From the NCBI RefSeq assembly GCF_018691265.1, contig NW_024881272.1, forward strand, positions 27,207,323 to 27,271,322: a stretch of 64,000 nucleotides of DNA, given 5' to 3'. Of the stretch, positions 12,701-25,010 are shown piece by piece. Made by a program: the position numbers and the translations under genes. Positions within the stretch are counted from its first letter, which is position 1. Every line of letters starts with the position of its first letter. A model generated the notes under the pieces. The model had not been told where the DNA came from. It did no database searches and saw only the letters and a list, made by a program, of their open reading frames with translations. This DNA comes from Tyto alba. Lineage: Eukaryota; Chordata; Aves; Strigiformes; Tytonidae.

Positions 12701-15700
12701 GGAAACATCTCAAAGCAGGAAGCTTTTGTACCCAGCCCAGGTACACAATCTCGGTACTGAACCTATTTTCCAGCAAGTTTTTGATACACATATAGATGAA
12801 GATATGAAGTGTGCTCTATAATCTCAACAAGAAGATCCCTAAATATCTCCCTTAGGGTTAAGGGAGAGACCAACCCCTTGCAAGGTAAATGCTCCACCTT
12901 CTGAAAACATGGCTGCCACCTAACCTACAAGCGTTTGGAGAGCTCTCAGTCCATTTAATCCCCTCACTCAGCCAGCTCATCCTAACATTTTATACTGAAA
13001 CCAAAGGTTTTCATATTCGTATTCTGGTCGCAAGTTTTGCTTTTGAAGCATATACTGGTTCAATACTCATTGACCCAGATGATGGATGTACACAGGCTAC
13101 AGCATGTCCTTTCCACACACGTGCACTCCCCAGCTCCTCCTCCAGTTGCTTGAAGTCTGATCCAAGCCACAGAACTTAATGGGTATTTTCTTTAGACTTC
13201 CACAGACCTTTTGGTTTAGACCTTAAACCATTTAATGCTTCTCACAGACCTGAGGATGCAGACAGGAACCAAGAGAGATTTTCTGAGTCATTTAATGCCT
13301 ACTAATTGACTCAACCATTTTAGAGTCTTTGAAAGTTTGAAAAGGCATTGACAGACATTTTTAGACAGCTAAGTTTCTTTACCTGGATTAGTCCTTCAGC
13401 CTCCATATCTGAAAGCATTGTCTGCATATGCAAATCCAAACTCCTAAACCAGCTACACTGAACAGGAAGAGTCATTCATACAAAATATTTAAACGTTGTG
13501 GACATGACAGAAGACTACAAGAAGAAAGATTAATCGAAAACCTAGACAGGAAAAAAAAAAAGGCATTTTTTAAAAACGTGTAGCTTGGAGCTTGGAATAA
13601 ATTTGCCCTCATAGATCTCGTTAAACATTAAATTAATCACATGCACATTTATCTTCCATGACTTACCCCAAAAGTGGCTGAGGCTTGCATCTAAATGGTT
13701 GCTCTGCAACTAAAGGGTAGCATGACAAAGTTTATTAACTGCTCTCCTTCCTTCAATCACCCTGACAGGATGAATAATTTAATTTCTTTTTCTGATTGGA
13801 ATGAAAATCTAGTTGCTTCATAACTTTCTAAACTTCCTAAAGTAATCCATACAACTGGCAGCACCACAATTGACTTATTTAAGTAAGAATAAGCTACCAG
13901 TACTTTCAGATGGGCTGTGGTTAATCTAGTCCTAACTCTTATTGTAAGAAACTCCAGTAAGAAACTCACCAGGAGTGAGTCCCTGCCCCTGTGTTTGGTG
14001 AGATGAGGTCCACAGCTTGCAGAACCCCTGGTACACCAGCTGTTTCAGCTGCATGTTGAAAATGCAAGACCCTTCCACCTTAGCAAGCAGTAACGCACCA
14101 GTCAGTGAAAGGCACTGGTCACTGTTTGAGGCTTACTGAATACCTGCCGAGTCTCTCTTTTCTGGAATAGCGTCAATACCACAACTGATTCCAGGCCTTT
14201 TCTTAGAAGAATCCCAGTTCTAAATTAATCCTATTGAGCATCAGTCAGAAGGCCACCAAGGGAGGAATTCCATTCATTTTAGACAAACAGCAGTGGGTTT
14301 GACAAAACCAAAAGACGAGATGCTTTTTGCCTATTTTTGAAGGATAACTATAATTGCAGCAGCCCCTGCTGCTGCCAATGCCTACTCCCAAGAATGCAAC
14401 ATACAGGACCTTGCTTGTTTCCCTATTAAGGAAACAAAAATGCTTGGTTTAGTTTTGTGTAAAAATGAAAATTATTTTTTTATAAAGATGCTAATCTGTC
14501 CTATTTGTGTCTCTTGCTTCCCAGAACTTCCCTTTGGTTTTCTTTCTCTTTTTTTTTTTTCCCTAGGTAAGCAAAATTCCCTCCCTATTTGTGCAAACAT
14601 GCATGAGGGGACAATTAAAGGTCTTTTTTCACAAGGTCCTTTTTCATCTTGCTAGCCTATCCAATAGGTAGTCCCATTTCTCAAGACCTTCACATGGCTT
14701 TTCAACCTATCAATACAGGAGTTTGTATTTCAGACGATGCTGTGAAAACTCGTGTATGCTACTTCTACATATACTGACCTCTCCGCTATTCCTTCTCAAC
14801 CCTCTTAGAAGTAACAAAAGCAACAGGAGCAGAGGAATCCCCTCTCAGCACTTGAAATCTATCCACCAGCCTTCTCCAAATCACTTGAGTAGTTCTTACT
14901 GTAAGTGAGGAGCCGAGGGAGAGTGCATGTTATCCTGCCACATTTACAGACCTTTCTTTAATTTCAGGCCACTGTTCTTGAACTTTATTGGAACAATTAG
15001 TAATGTGCAGCAGTAGCAGAAAGAGGAGGAACGCAACTGAAGCAAGGAAAATTTAGGGATGCAATCCTATCCATCTTCTTATGCCACATCCTCAACAATA
15101 TCTGCTGTGACCACCAATTCATTAGACTGATGCAATCTATTAAGTAATAGCCACCAGCCTGTCCCCTCACTGCCTCTACAAAGCAGCCTGTTAAATACTT
15201 ACAAGGTAGCAAGTCAATACAGAACCATTTTTCTCAGGCTTCATTGTCTCCCAGCATTAATCTTATTAACCTTTAAGCACAGCAAAAGGGTTCTTTATTT
15301 GCTTAAACATCTGCTTTGGATTGAAGTGATAAGCCTGTGGAAGGAGGATGTGGAAAAGGGAGAAGCATCTTTCAGCCGTGCTGGCCCGGCCGCTCCCAGG
15401 CTGAGGGCAGGGCATATGCCCACCAGCCTGGCGACTACATTCAAATTGGACTCCTGACGTGAGGAAGTGACAGGTTTAGTTTGGCTTTTTTTCGGAGGAG
15501 AGGAATGAAGGAGTTTCTACTTCCTTTGGGTCCTGTCTCCCTGTGCAGATGTTCTGTTTGGGTTCTCTTCACTCTTTATCCACTGAACGACCAACTCACT
15601 ATGCACCTCCCTCTCCTTTTGGAGTTCTGCATTTACGTGGACCCAGGGTTAACACTGTATCCAAACTCAGCCCATAGCTATAATTTATCCTAAAATTCAG

Positions 15701-18099
15701 ACAAAGGCACAATTCTTCTGTTTGTCTTTCTGCCACCTCTTTTATGAAGCTGTTCTTATTGTTTTCACACTAACTTGAATCAACTTGTCTTTAAAATTGG
15801 ATTCACACTTTGTAGTTTGAAAAAGAATAATACACGTGCATGCACACACAAATTAACCTAATATTCATCTAATTCTAGGGCATTAATGGCCACTGGAGGA
15901 ACAATTCACTTTATAAATGTGAATATAAGAACTACCTTACTGAGCAGAGATAGGGCTACTCAATATTTTTGCAGCCCTGTCCAATGCTCAGGTATTCTGA
16001 AATACTTCCATCTTCTGGAATTTTAAGCAAGATCATTTTCTCTGTCTGAATACCTTTAACTCTTACCTTCCTCCCAAAACTGAGGTCTGTTAGTCCCACA
16101 TCTTCTAGTCCAGTCTCATCACCTATTGGAAATTCCACAGAGAACAACAAGAAATAAGTGTTCTCCTTTAGCCATATGTAGTTTTCATGTCACATCTTAT
16201 ATGTGACACTTGTCAACATTATTTAACTGAAAATTTCTTACTGGAACCTGATCTGATGTTCCATATTATTTCCTCACTATATGCCTTATTGTAGGAGCAC
16301 GAATAGAGAGGGTGGCAGAGGTTCTTAAAATGAGAAAGGGAACAGACAATCTCCAAGAGTTTTATATCTGCATTTTGAGGTGCCTGGCAAAAGTTTGCAA
16401 GCATATTTTGCCTGTGAACAGCACACTACCCACCAGTATTTGCTATGTCTGAAGGTGCCAAAAAAAGCAAGCCTGAAACACACAGGGGAAGGGCTGATTT
16501 GAAACAAAGCCAACTTAGTATCTATCTGCTCACAACAACCATCAGGCACATAAATGAGTCTTGCACTCTTCTTTCCTCATCTTCACTCTGTGGACATTCT
16601 CCAAAGAGAAGGCAGTGTGATGAGCCAGAGGAAAGCAAAGCAAAACGTCCCTGTTTCAAGATCTCATTAACTGGGAAGTTAATAAGTGCACTGAAGCTTT
16701 CATTCCTCGAGCTGAAACAGGAAAAGTTAAGAGGAGAAAGAGTACTTCTACAGTGTCAGAATTTTTACTTCTCATCTTTAATGGTGCCTCTGTACATTTT
16801 TCGTAGCTGCTCCTCCACATGAAACTCAGAGGAGCAAGGTTTAGGGATCCAGAATTTACTGGAGTGCTTACATCCACATTTCAAAAACCAAAGCCTTTAC
16901 ACAGAAAATAAGATACTGATTGAAAAACTGCAAGAATTCTCTCCTCCATATACTATAGAACCTTATTAGCTACTTTTTGACTCTTGAGCCATTAAGGTTC
17001 GCCGGTTTCATGCCTTCAACCTCATCTCCTAATGTCTTCCTCAGGGCTGAAAATCTTCCTTCGTCTTCCTGCAGCCATATACTGTTTAAACAGCTGCTTG
17101 AAACTTCAGAAATGAACAGCAAAATGTAACAAGAACTAGTAGATTAAAATTAGCAGAGATTAGCATGCCTAGGAAAATGCACTAACTATTTCTTTTTGAG
17201 CTTTTTCCAGGGCACACTGAAGCACTGGGATTCTTATTTTTCCACCGGGACCATGATGGATAGATACAGAGGGCAGAACAAGAGGGGTTCAGTGGCTGGG
17301 GTTGGGGCAGAGCCAGTCCAGTGGGACAGGAGATGGCTTAGCAATGCAGATCCCACCAAGCCTTGACCTCCTCAGAACTTCACCCTTCATATTTGCAGCA
17401 GAGTAGGAAGGAAAGGAGACAAGGAGCTCTTCTATCCAGCAGCTAGAGGGGGTCAGAGATTTAAATTTACCCAGATGACAGATGATCAAAACAAAACAAA
17501 ACAAAACAAAACAAAACAAAACAAAACAAAACAACCCAGAAACAACAGGTGATGTTCAAGGCAACACTAGTTGTCTTTGTTTCAAGAACAAGGCCTAAGC
17601 CAATTGTCTCTGATTGTGACAATAGGATCCTTCCACCTTCAGAAAAAAGAGCACCTGAACCCTTTGGTAACATTTTACACAGGTTATAGGTAGCAAAAGG
17701 ATCAGGCTTTTGTTTACACACAAGGAAAAATACATAGAGGGCAGAATCAGTGTTTTCCACTGAAATTCAGCAAAACTTCCTCAGCATTTTGGAACACCTC
17801 TTAATTTCCATCAGGGGTGATTTTTTTCTCTTTCAAACTAAAATTTCTCTTTTAGAAGAGTCAATAATCAAAGACCATATGTCCTCCCTTGCTATATGTT
17901 TATTTGCTTCTGGCTTCTTAAAATCAATGTACTTATGCCTAAAATAATCACAAGTGCTACTAAAATTGGAAATAAATTCTAAGCAGACTAGCATAGCAAT
18001 GTTCATAAACAAAACCCAATGTTCATAAGGAATCCTACAACAACAGATGTGATAAAGAATTAAATATTGCTCGTACTGTCTTAGGACTTCAGATCACTA
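9727..18099. other. Non-coding stretch, no gene recognised
   Basis: Apart from the AAAAC microsatellite at 17487, this is unique-looking AT-rich sequence. Nothing resembling an exon with conserved protein content was found. A GC-richer patch at 15365-15430 is too small to call. Confidence 0.6.
17487..17534. repeat. (CAAAA)n microsatellite
   Basis: About nine and a half uninterrupted copies of CAAAA. It encodes the FVLFCFVLFC-type repeats in shadow frames on the minus strand, which are not genes. Confidence 0.97.
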
Positions 18100-18240
18100 C
18101 ATAGAGTTGACCCAAATCATCTGCACAATATTCTTATAAGATAGGTGTAATATTATTACCACTGTATTGGGGATACGTATGATCCAAGTTTCAGAGAGTC
18201 TCCCCACTCCAGTTAGTGTGCTAGTATTTAGCCAAAGTGA
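18100..18240 (-). mobile_element. MIR/L2-like relic, weak
   Basis: The order CACAATATTCTTATAAGATA, GGTGTAATATTATTACCA and a degenerate GGGGATA...AGAGAGTC block resembles the central part of the same ancient relic class seen at 9460-9726. Similarity is partial and the call rests on pattern recognition. Confidence 0.4.
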
Positions 18241-20839
18241 AAAAAAAAAAAAATCTGTCTGGACTGGAGCCTAAGGGGTTTTGCTGATTTTTTTTTTTTT
18301 TTCTCTTAAAAGCACCTTTGTTACTTAGAAATCACTCATTTAACTGGGACCTCAGACTAACACCCATTAGTTTCAGAAGGAGAGAAAGGCTAGGATACTC
18401 TTCAAACCATGCTCTAGATATACCAGGCTAGATTTTCTTTTCAATTAGTGTTTAAATGTTTTTAAAGAGACATGGAAAGGAGAATTTTTAAGATGTTTGA
18501 ATTCCTTTCCTTTTCTTGAAGGAAGCTAAAGATACCTAAACACACCCATGAATTTGGGGTCTAGTTACCTGCCGTTAGGGAACTGTAGGTACCTGTTTTC
18601 CATAAACATGCTGATCACACAGAAAGGCAGTATCAAAAGAGAAACCAAAATTGAGGGATGACCAGGTCCCTCTCTCTTAAAAATTGCTGTGGAACATTAG
18701 GAAAAATGGATAGTTCCAGATCCTTACCCAGCACTGCAGGAGCATGCTTGCAACTGCTGTTACTGCTGCCCATGGAATTGCCCAAGCAAAATCAAGGAAT
18801 CATCTCCATCATGGAAGCCCAGTGTTTTTGTCATAGGATACTGAAACTTGATGCCTGGGAAGCAACAGCAAGAGCCTGAGTTCCTGTTCCAAAGGCAACA
18901 TGTGAACATCTGGCTTCGCTCCCTCCCCTTGAGAGCCTCTGTTACTCAGCCCAATGGCCACAAAGGTCACTGCTGGAGGGGGAGTTTCAGTATGTTCCCA
19001 TTAATCCAGACTGGTTTCCAAAGCTTAAGAAAAAAATTGTTTTCACGTGCGCCCTGTATCATTTTCACTTTGGGTCACCTCCCTTTCAGCAACAGAAGAG
19101 GCGAGAGGATTCACCCCAGCTGCTGGAGTCTGTTGCTGACAATACATTACACTTAAAATTCCTTTTAATATTCTGCTTAGACACACTGTAAAGGAAGAAT
19201 GGATATACAGAATAATTAAAATATGTTTAATTTGCATGGAGCTCAGGGCATTGTTCTGACATCAAACATCACTGTCAACCATATGTGGAATTTCAACTGC
19301 CAAGTGCTTCATTTATGTGAAAATTAGCTTAAGTGTACAAAGAATGAAAAATTTATGATTATTTCACATTTTAATAAATGCAGTGCTATGCATTAATTTA
19401 GACTTCTAAAACAATTTTGACAGTGACAAGGGAATCCTTCGCAGACTAAGTGCTGTAGTATGCTGTGTTTCACATGTCCTGCGGAATTATGTGGTAGAGT
19501 GTTAAGGCAGTTAGATTTTTATGTTTTTAAACAAAGACATTATATGACTATATCACTTAAAATACTGCTTCGGTTCACTCTTTCCCCTGTTCTCCCATGA
19601 GAAAGCACAGAACCTATCAATAGCTTTCAGACAGATCGGCATCTCACATTACACAAAAATGTTTGCAGTGAGAAAAAGAGTGCATATATTACATTGTTCA
19701 ATATAACAGACATTGGCAACTTTCCCCAGACTTTTGTTGTACAGAAAAATCACTTGGATGGTGACAGGATCTTCCCCAAGGTGCTACAATCTGACACCAG
19801 TGCATTATTTTTCATGAGTATCTTCTGTTCTGCATAATAAAACACGATACTTCACCATCTCTCACTCCTTACGGGCCATCTGGGCTTTCTCCAGACCTAG
19901 GTGGCAATCTCACAATGTGTTTGCGTCTAGGGCACCCCAGACTAAGAGAAGCAGCATTGGTAACACCTTAAGACCCGTGGCTTCTCTTGGTCCAACAAAA
20001 AGTCCCCTTCAAAGGGCACCTTTTATATAAGGATCAACTGCTTTTTGCATGACAAAATTAATAAAGCACTTCTGTAAACATATGAAATACTGTACAAAAC
20101 CCCTGACTCGAAATATAAATGACACAAAGAAAGAGGATTTCAGCTGTTCTCAGCCCACACAAGTCTGACTTTTGTATGCTATAAGATCTGTGTTTTACAG
20201 ACGTGTAAAGCACACTGCACGCCCCTCTCTGCATGTATTGCACACTCAAAATCTACATGAAAAGAAGGTTATTAACACCGTCTTGCAAGAGTTCAGAAAA
20301 GAGACCAAAACCGACTTAATTCTTCCATTTCCTAAGGTGGGGCTCTTTGAACAAAGCTCTTTGGTGTATTTCCATTTCTTCTTCTTCTTTTTTTTAAAAG
20401 CAAACTTATAAAAATGGAAATTCTATCACTTAGCCTCACCTTGAGCACAGATGAATTATAAACAGGGTTTGATCCTTCATATCCACCTAGAGCTCTCAGC
20501 ATGTGTGCTTATCTAGTAACCAAAAGCAGCAAAAAGCCTTCATCCTATCTGAGAATCAGCTCTGAAAGGAGATGAGATCAGATGTATACTTTGCTATTGG
20601 CTTTCATGGCTGTTTCCTGACAGCAAAACAATACTAAGAATAAAGAACCTTAAGACTCATTCCAGCTGCTTTAAAAGGGAATGATCTGGCAGGCACAGCT
20701 CCTCCTGTAAACTCTGAATCATGAGTCAAAGTCCCCACTTCACAGTTAGGTTAGTTATAACATTCGTCCTCAGAAAGCAGATCTTCTTCCTCATTGCAGC
20801 TAACAACTAACAGAAAGATCAAGACTAACCTTTGCTGTC
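18241..20839. other. Non-coding stretch, no gene recognised
   Basis: Contains an A13 run at 18240 and a T15 run near 18289. The part at 19260-19560 is AT-rich without simple repeats and has the same texture as the block at 30150-30620. No gene seen. Confidence 0.55.
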
Positions 20840-21290
20840 TGTCGTGGTTTAAGCCCAGAGGGCAACTGAGCACTACGCAGTTCATTCCTTCCCCCTCAGG
20901 GATGTGGAGGAGAAAATACAACAAAAGGCTCAGGGATGGAGACAAGGACAGGGAGGGGTGACTCACCCATTATGGTCACGGGCAAAAGACAGACTCAGTT
21001 GGAGGAGAAAAGGAACATCATATTAATTTGAACACCACCACTGATTCTTAATTTACCAAACAGAGTAGGACAGTGAGAAATACAACCACATTTTAGAAAT
21101 ACATTCCTCCTACCCCTCTCTTCTTCCTAGGCTCAGCTTTGTTCCTGATTTGTCTACCTCCTCCTCCCTGCAGCAGCGCAGGGGCAGGGGACGGGGATTA
21201 TGGTTAGTCTATCACCCGTTGTTTCTGCCACTCATTCCCTCTCAGGGGCAGGACACCTTATACTCTTTCCCTGCACTCCATCTGGAAGTG
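20840..21290. mobile_element. Avian endogenous-retrovirus LTR fragment
   Basis: The block opens with TGTCGTGGTTTAAGCCCAGA, the characteristic end of a family of avian ERV LTRs, at a plausible TG terminus. It continues with other landmarks of that family: a GGACAGGGAGGGGTGACTCA stretch, an A/T-rich segment around AGAGTAGGACAGTGAGAAAT, and TCCTCCTCCCTGCAGCAGCG. Similarity fades after about 21285, so the far end of the LTR is missing. No gag, pol or env sequence adjoins it, so it is a truncated solo LTR. Orientation is uncertain: a T-rich stretch at 21020-21055 may be a reversed poly-A region, suggesting minus-strand sense. Confidence 0.75.
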
Positions 21291-23684
21291 CAATCTGATG
21301 CTTGATACCACTGCTCTACATAGGCAGGGGAAACTGGTTCAAATAGAAAACCCCTGGTGTTATAAACATCATGGTTTTTGTACTGGATGGTAGATATCTC
21401 ATAACTTATATAATCACTCTAAGTGGGATTTCAAAAGTATTCTGATCTAGTCTTACTGCGTTTCTACCACAAATTAAAGCTAATTTTAAGCACTGATTTG
21501 AAAAGAGACATTTACGATCCTTAATATTTCTCCGACACTTTACTAAGCTTTTGTGTAGTCAATAAGTTAGATGAGAACGGTATTTGCATATTTGTAAAAT
21601 AGCACGTGGATCATTTTCATTTGAAGAATACAACTGAAAACTGGCATCAGAAAACTAAAGGGAAATCTAGAAGATGCCTTCATTTAAAAGCAAATGAGGG
21701 GCTGGCATCTGGTCCTGTATTCAGCTATTGATTTATGTAGAATACAATTTTCTGAATTTATTGGGGGAAAAGTTTCATGCAATTTGAGGACTACAGTGGG
21801 ATGTTTTCAGCCAGATGAAACTGAGATCATTCCTGTGTTAAATATTTGCTGGAGGAGGTTAGGCCTTCAACCTAATATCAACAGTCTGCCCCAAGGAATT
21901 GTTCCTAGTGGCAGAATATTTTCTCAAAAGCACTATTATCATGTGGAATTTTTAAACCAGTCCTTTAAACTGAAGGACTGCAGATGTGGAAGAAGGAAAA
22001 GTCAGCACAGGGAGCCTCCAATAGCCAGGAGAGCGAGGCAGCAGCAGAGAGGATGGCCTTTTCTTTTTTATCGGTGGTAACCAAACCTGAAATTTCTCTA
22101 CCTGCTTTGCAGCACCAATGCAAGCATCCACTAATAGTTTTGCTTTCATGGTTTGACAGGCTCAAAGCACACTGAACTGAGTTATCAGTAATAAAACACC
22201 CTCTAAGGAGGCGTGCTGATGCTTCAGCAGCATCTGGATATTTTCTGAGAAGAGATGAGTGCAGTCAAGGACATTCGGCACCTCTAACTCAAGCATCAGC
22301 TTCAACATAAACAGGAGGCTGGGCTGGGTTCAGGGATGAGCTCTCTCACCAGTTGCCCAGGGCCTCTGTAACACACTGATTCAAATTACCCACTACACAG
22401 ATGGAAAGAGAGAAAGAGCCCTACATATCAGCTTCCACTTACAGCCTCCGTAATTCACCTTCGCTCTGCAGAGAAGAACCACCACATTTGCTCAATTTTC
22501 AAACAGTAGATTCATGTTGCCCATTTTAATCCAAAAGCTGCATTTGGAAACGTGCCAGGAGAGGCAAAGATCATCATCAGGCAGACATTTCAGCCATGGT
22601 ATTCTTTCAGGAGAAAAAGAAAGAGGCAGAAAATGAAGATAAATTGAGAGAGCTGCAGATACGGGGGGGAGGCAATGGAGCTGAAGACAGCAATGGCTGA
22701 TGAAGCAGAAGGGGCAAAACAGACTGAAACTTCTCAAGTGAGACTCTTACTGTGAATGAAAATGAAGAAAGATATTGTTAGTCACCTGTCAGATACCAAA
22801 ACAGGAATTGCTTCTTCACCCTTTGACTTATATGACCCCACACACTGCTACAGATCAGTAAAAATCTTAGAAGCTCTGTGCAAATGAGGCTGCTGGATGA
22901 AGATGCTCATATTGTGGGTGAGGGTTTCTGCACTGGTCCAAGGCCAAAGTCCAAGCAGAATTAAGAACACAAAAATCATTAGGTGTAAATTCCTCAGAAG
23001 CAAGTCAGAAAGCACCACCACTCAGGTTAATGCCTTTGGTCACCTCCTTTTTAATGAGTATACATATGCCCAAACTCTCTTGTCTAACAATATATCTACA
23101 GCCACAAATATACCGCAGGCATAATGCACGGGGGCACCCAGGGTGATTTTAGAACTGGGTGAAATAGAAAAATTCAACCAAGCCCCACATCAACTGAGGC
23201 TCTGTGGTGGTCAGTTTGTAAGTACAGCTGCCTACAAGACAATCTTCATAAGCGAGACAAGCAGAGATACACACAGCACAGCTAATGCATACGGACTACT
23301 TGGCATACTAATTAGCTAATACCTATTGAAGTTTCCACCCAGGGTACGTCCCACCCACAGTACGTACCCTTCCTGTGTGTGCAAATAGTGACACATTTAT
23401 GTAGGGGGAATTCCTGGTGGGATGAAGTTCCTGGGGTCCTGCGTCCCCGACACAGCTCCGTAGTCACGGTAAAGCTCGGCTTGTGCCCCTAATCCTCCAA
23501 ACAGGAGGCAGAGGATAAACTCAGTCACTGGAAAACGGATGCTGAACACATCCTTCCCACACCTCCTGCCAGCTGCTTGCAGCAGCGTTGGCATGAGATT
23601 TACAGCCAGCTGCTAACCTTAGCAGGAGGTACAATGCCACAAGAGCAGGTAGATGAAACGAGGAGAATCTGTCAAGAATTTAAG

Positions 23685-23721
23685 AGAAACAAAAAGAAAA
23701 AAGAAAAAAGAAAAAAAAAAA
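23685..23721. repeat. A-rich (AAAAAG)n tract
   Basis: Irregular A-runs separated by single G bases; low-complexity purine tract. Confidence 0.85.
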
Positions 23722-24121
23722 GAATTAAATAGAAAAAGGGGTTGGGGGATAATTACAAAACAGGTATTTTTAATGGTTGCTGGCAGAAACCCCAACCCTT
23801 GTATTTAAATGGCTTTTTTAATTAAAAAACAGCAGGCTATGAATGCTAATCTTTCTGAGCAGAAAGCTCATGTTGGTTTGCCTCTTTCCAAAAGACTAAA
23901 TCAATCAGCAAGAAGGCTAACCGCATCTCAGGAACATACATTTCAGAATGGCCTAAACTTTCAAAGTCTACATATGCTGCACTCCTCTATACACAGGGCA
24001 AGAGGCATACTAGCACCAAAAGCACAACATTCACAAAAATGTCCAACAGTGGATTAACTTCATCTTTTTCATATTTTTTTTTCTAAATCTAATCTATATT
24101 TCCTTGTTACTTCAAAATGCC

Positions 24122-24141
24122 TTTTTTTTTTTTTTTTTTTT
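24122..24141. repeat. Poly-T tract (T20)
   Basis: A pure T run within a T-rich neighbourhood that begins at about 24060. Confidence 0.95.
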
Positions 24142-24364
24142 CCTAGCTAAAAATATCAGTGGAGGCCTGCCAGGCTAAAATGTGCAGTTTGAGTCCCTAA
24201 GTGTTTGGGTAGGGAATATTCCAATTGCTCCACATTTTTGCCTATGTAAACTATTTAACTTGCAAATCAGAAAGCAATGTTGTATGACACACTTGGGTTT
24301 TTCTTGGAATCTCAGCAGACATGCAGTGAAAAAAACAGCATATAACCAGCAGAAAGAGAGAAAA

Positions 24365-24381
24365 GAGAGAGAGAGAGAGAG
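24365..24381. repeat. (GA)n dinucleotide repeat
   Basis: Eight or so GA units preceded by AGAGAGAAAAGA. Confidence 0.9.
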
Positions 24382-24779
24382 TGATGTCAACCATGTAGTA
24401 CAAAAATAAATTGTTAGCAATTTTTTATGAACTGAGGTTTCCCAAAAGTAAAGCAATTTAACAATTTTGTGCCGTTGCAATTCACAGTATCTGTGGGTAG
24501 AGGGATTTTAAATGAAAATCCAGCCTTATTCTATTCCGTGTCAAGAATTATGTGTCATTTTCTTTCTTCTCCGCATTTTATATTTGTATGAAGTGTTAGA
24601 GAAAGAAAGCCTCATTGGGGAAGGCCACCACCAGGAAACAGCATGAGAAAATCCCAGTGCTGCAGAGCAGTGGAAGACTTTATAACCCGGCACTGACATG
24701 ACCCAAATTAACTAGATTTGGAGCCTTCTTTTTCAAGCCAGCAAGTTTTGGTCCCCTTTTCCAAGCTGGGGCTGTCCAC

Positions 24780-25010
24780 CCTGCTGCGACTGGGGAAGCG
24801 ATGACGGCCTCCCAAGGGCTTGGCTGGTGCGCCTGGTCACAGCGGTACTCGGGGCCGTGGGCACAGGGACAACTTGTGTGCCCTGGGGCTGTGGCTCAGC
24901 CCCGCTCTGTCTCTCTTGGGCACAGGGTTTGTGGGTGTCTCCACGCCGCCTCTCGGTCGCAGCGTCAGTAACGGGATGCCCATGTGCAGTCGCTGGAGGC
25001 GGAATTAACA
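24780..25010. promoter_or_regulatory. Small CpG-rich patch (candidate CpG island)
   Basis: I count about 16 CpG dinucleotides in roughly 230 bases of GC-rich sequence, including a tight cluster at 24942-24975, while the flanks are nearly free of CpG. By rough hand count the observed/expected ratio is near 0.65, at the edge of CpG-island criteria. No TATA box or clear first exon was identified. It may be an unannotated promoter, an enhancer, or merely a GC-rich relic. Confidence 0.35.

Larger units (their letters stand above)
21291..24779. other. Non-coding stretch, no gene recognised
   Basis: Follows the LTR fragment. Holds the purine tract near 23700, the T20 run near 24122 and the GA repeat near 24370. 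A perfect 9-bp inverted repeat with a 12-bp loop lies at 23341-23370. The 128-codon open frame at 21694-22080 is not recognisable. Confidence 0.55.

Noticed and set aside
13840..13870. DYFR-like minus-strand reading as an AGBL4 exon
   Set aside because: Only a few residues agree, a stop follows shortly, and no splice sites fit.
17289..17760. Minus-strand frames with repeated FVLFC motifs
   Set aside because: They are translations of the CAAAA microsatellite.
23341..23370. Perfect 9-bp inverted repeat AGGGTACGT/ACGTACCCT with a 12-bp loop
   Set aside because: Several such hairpins are expected by chance in 64 kb; no promoter or terminator context in a vertebrate genome.
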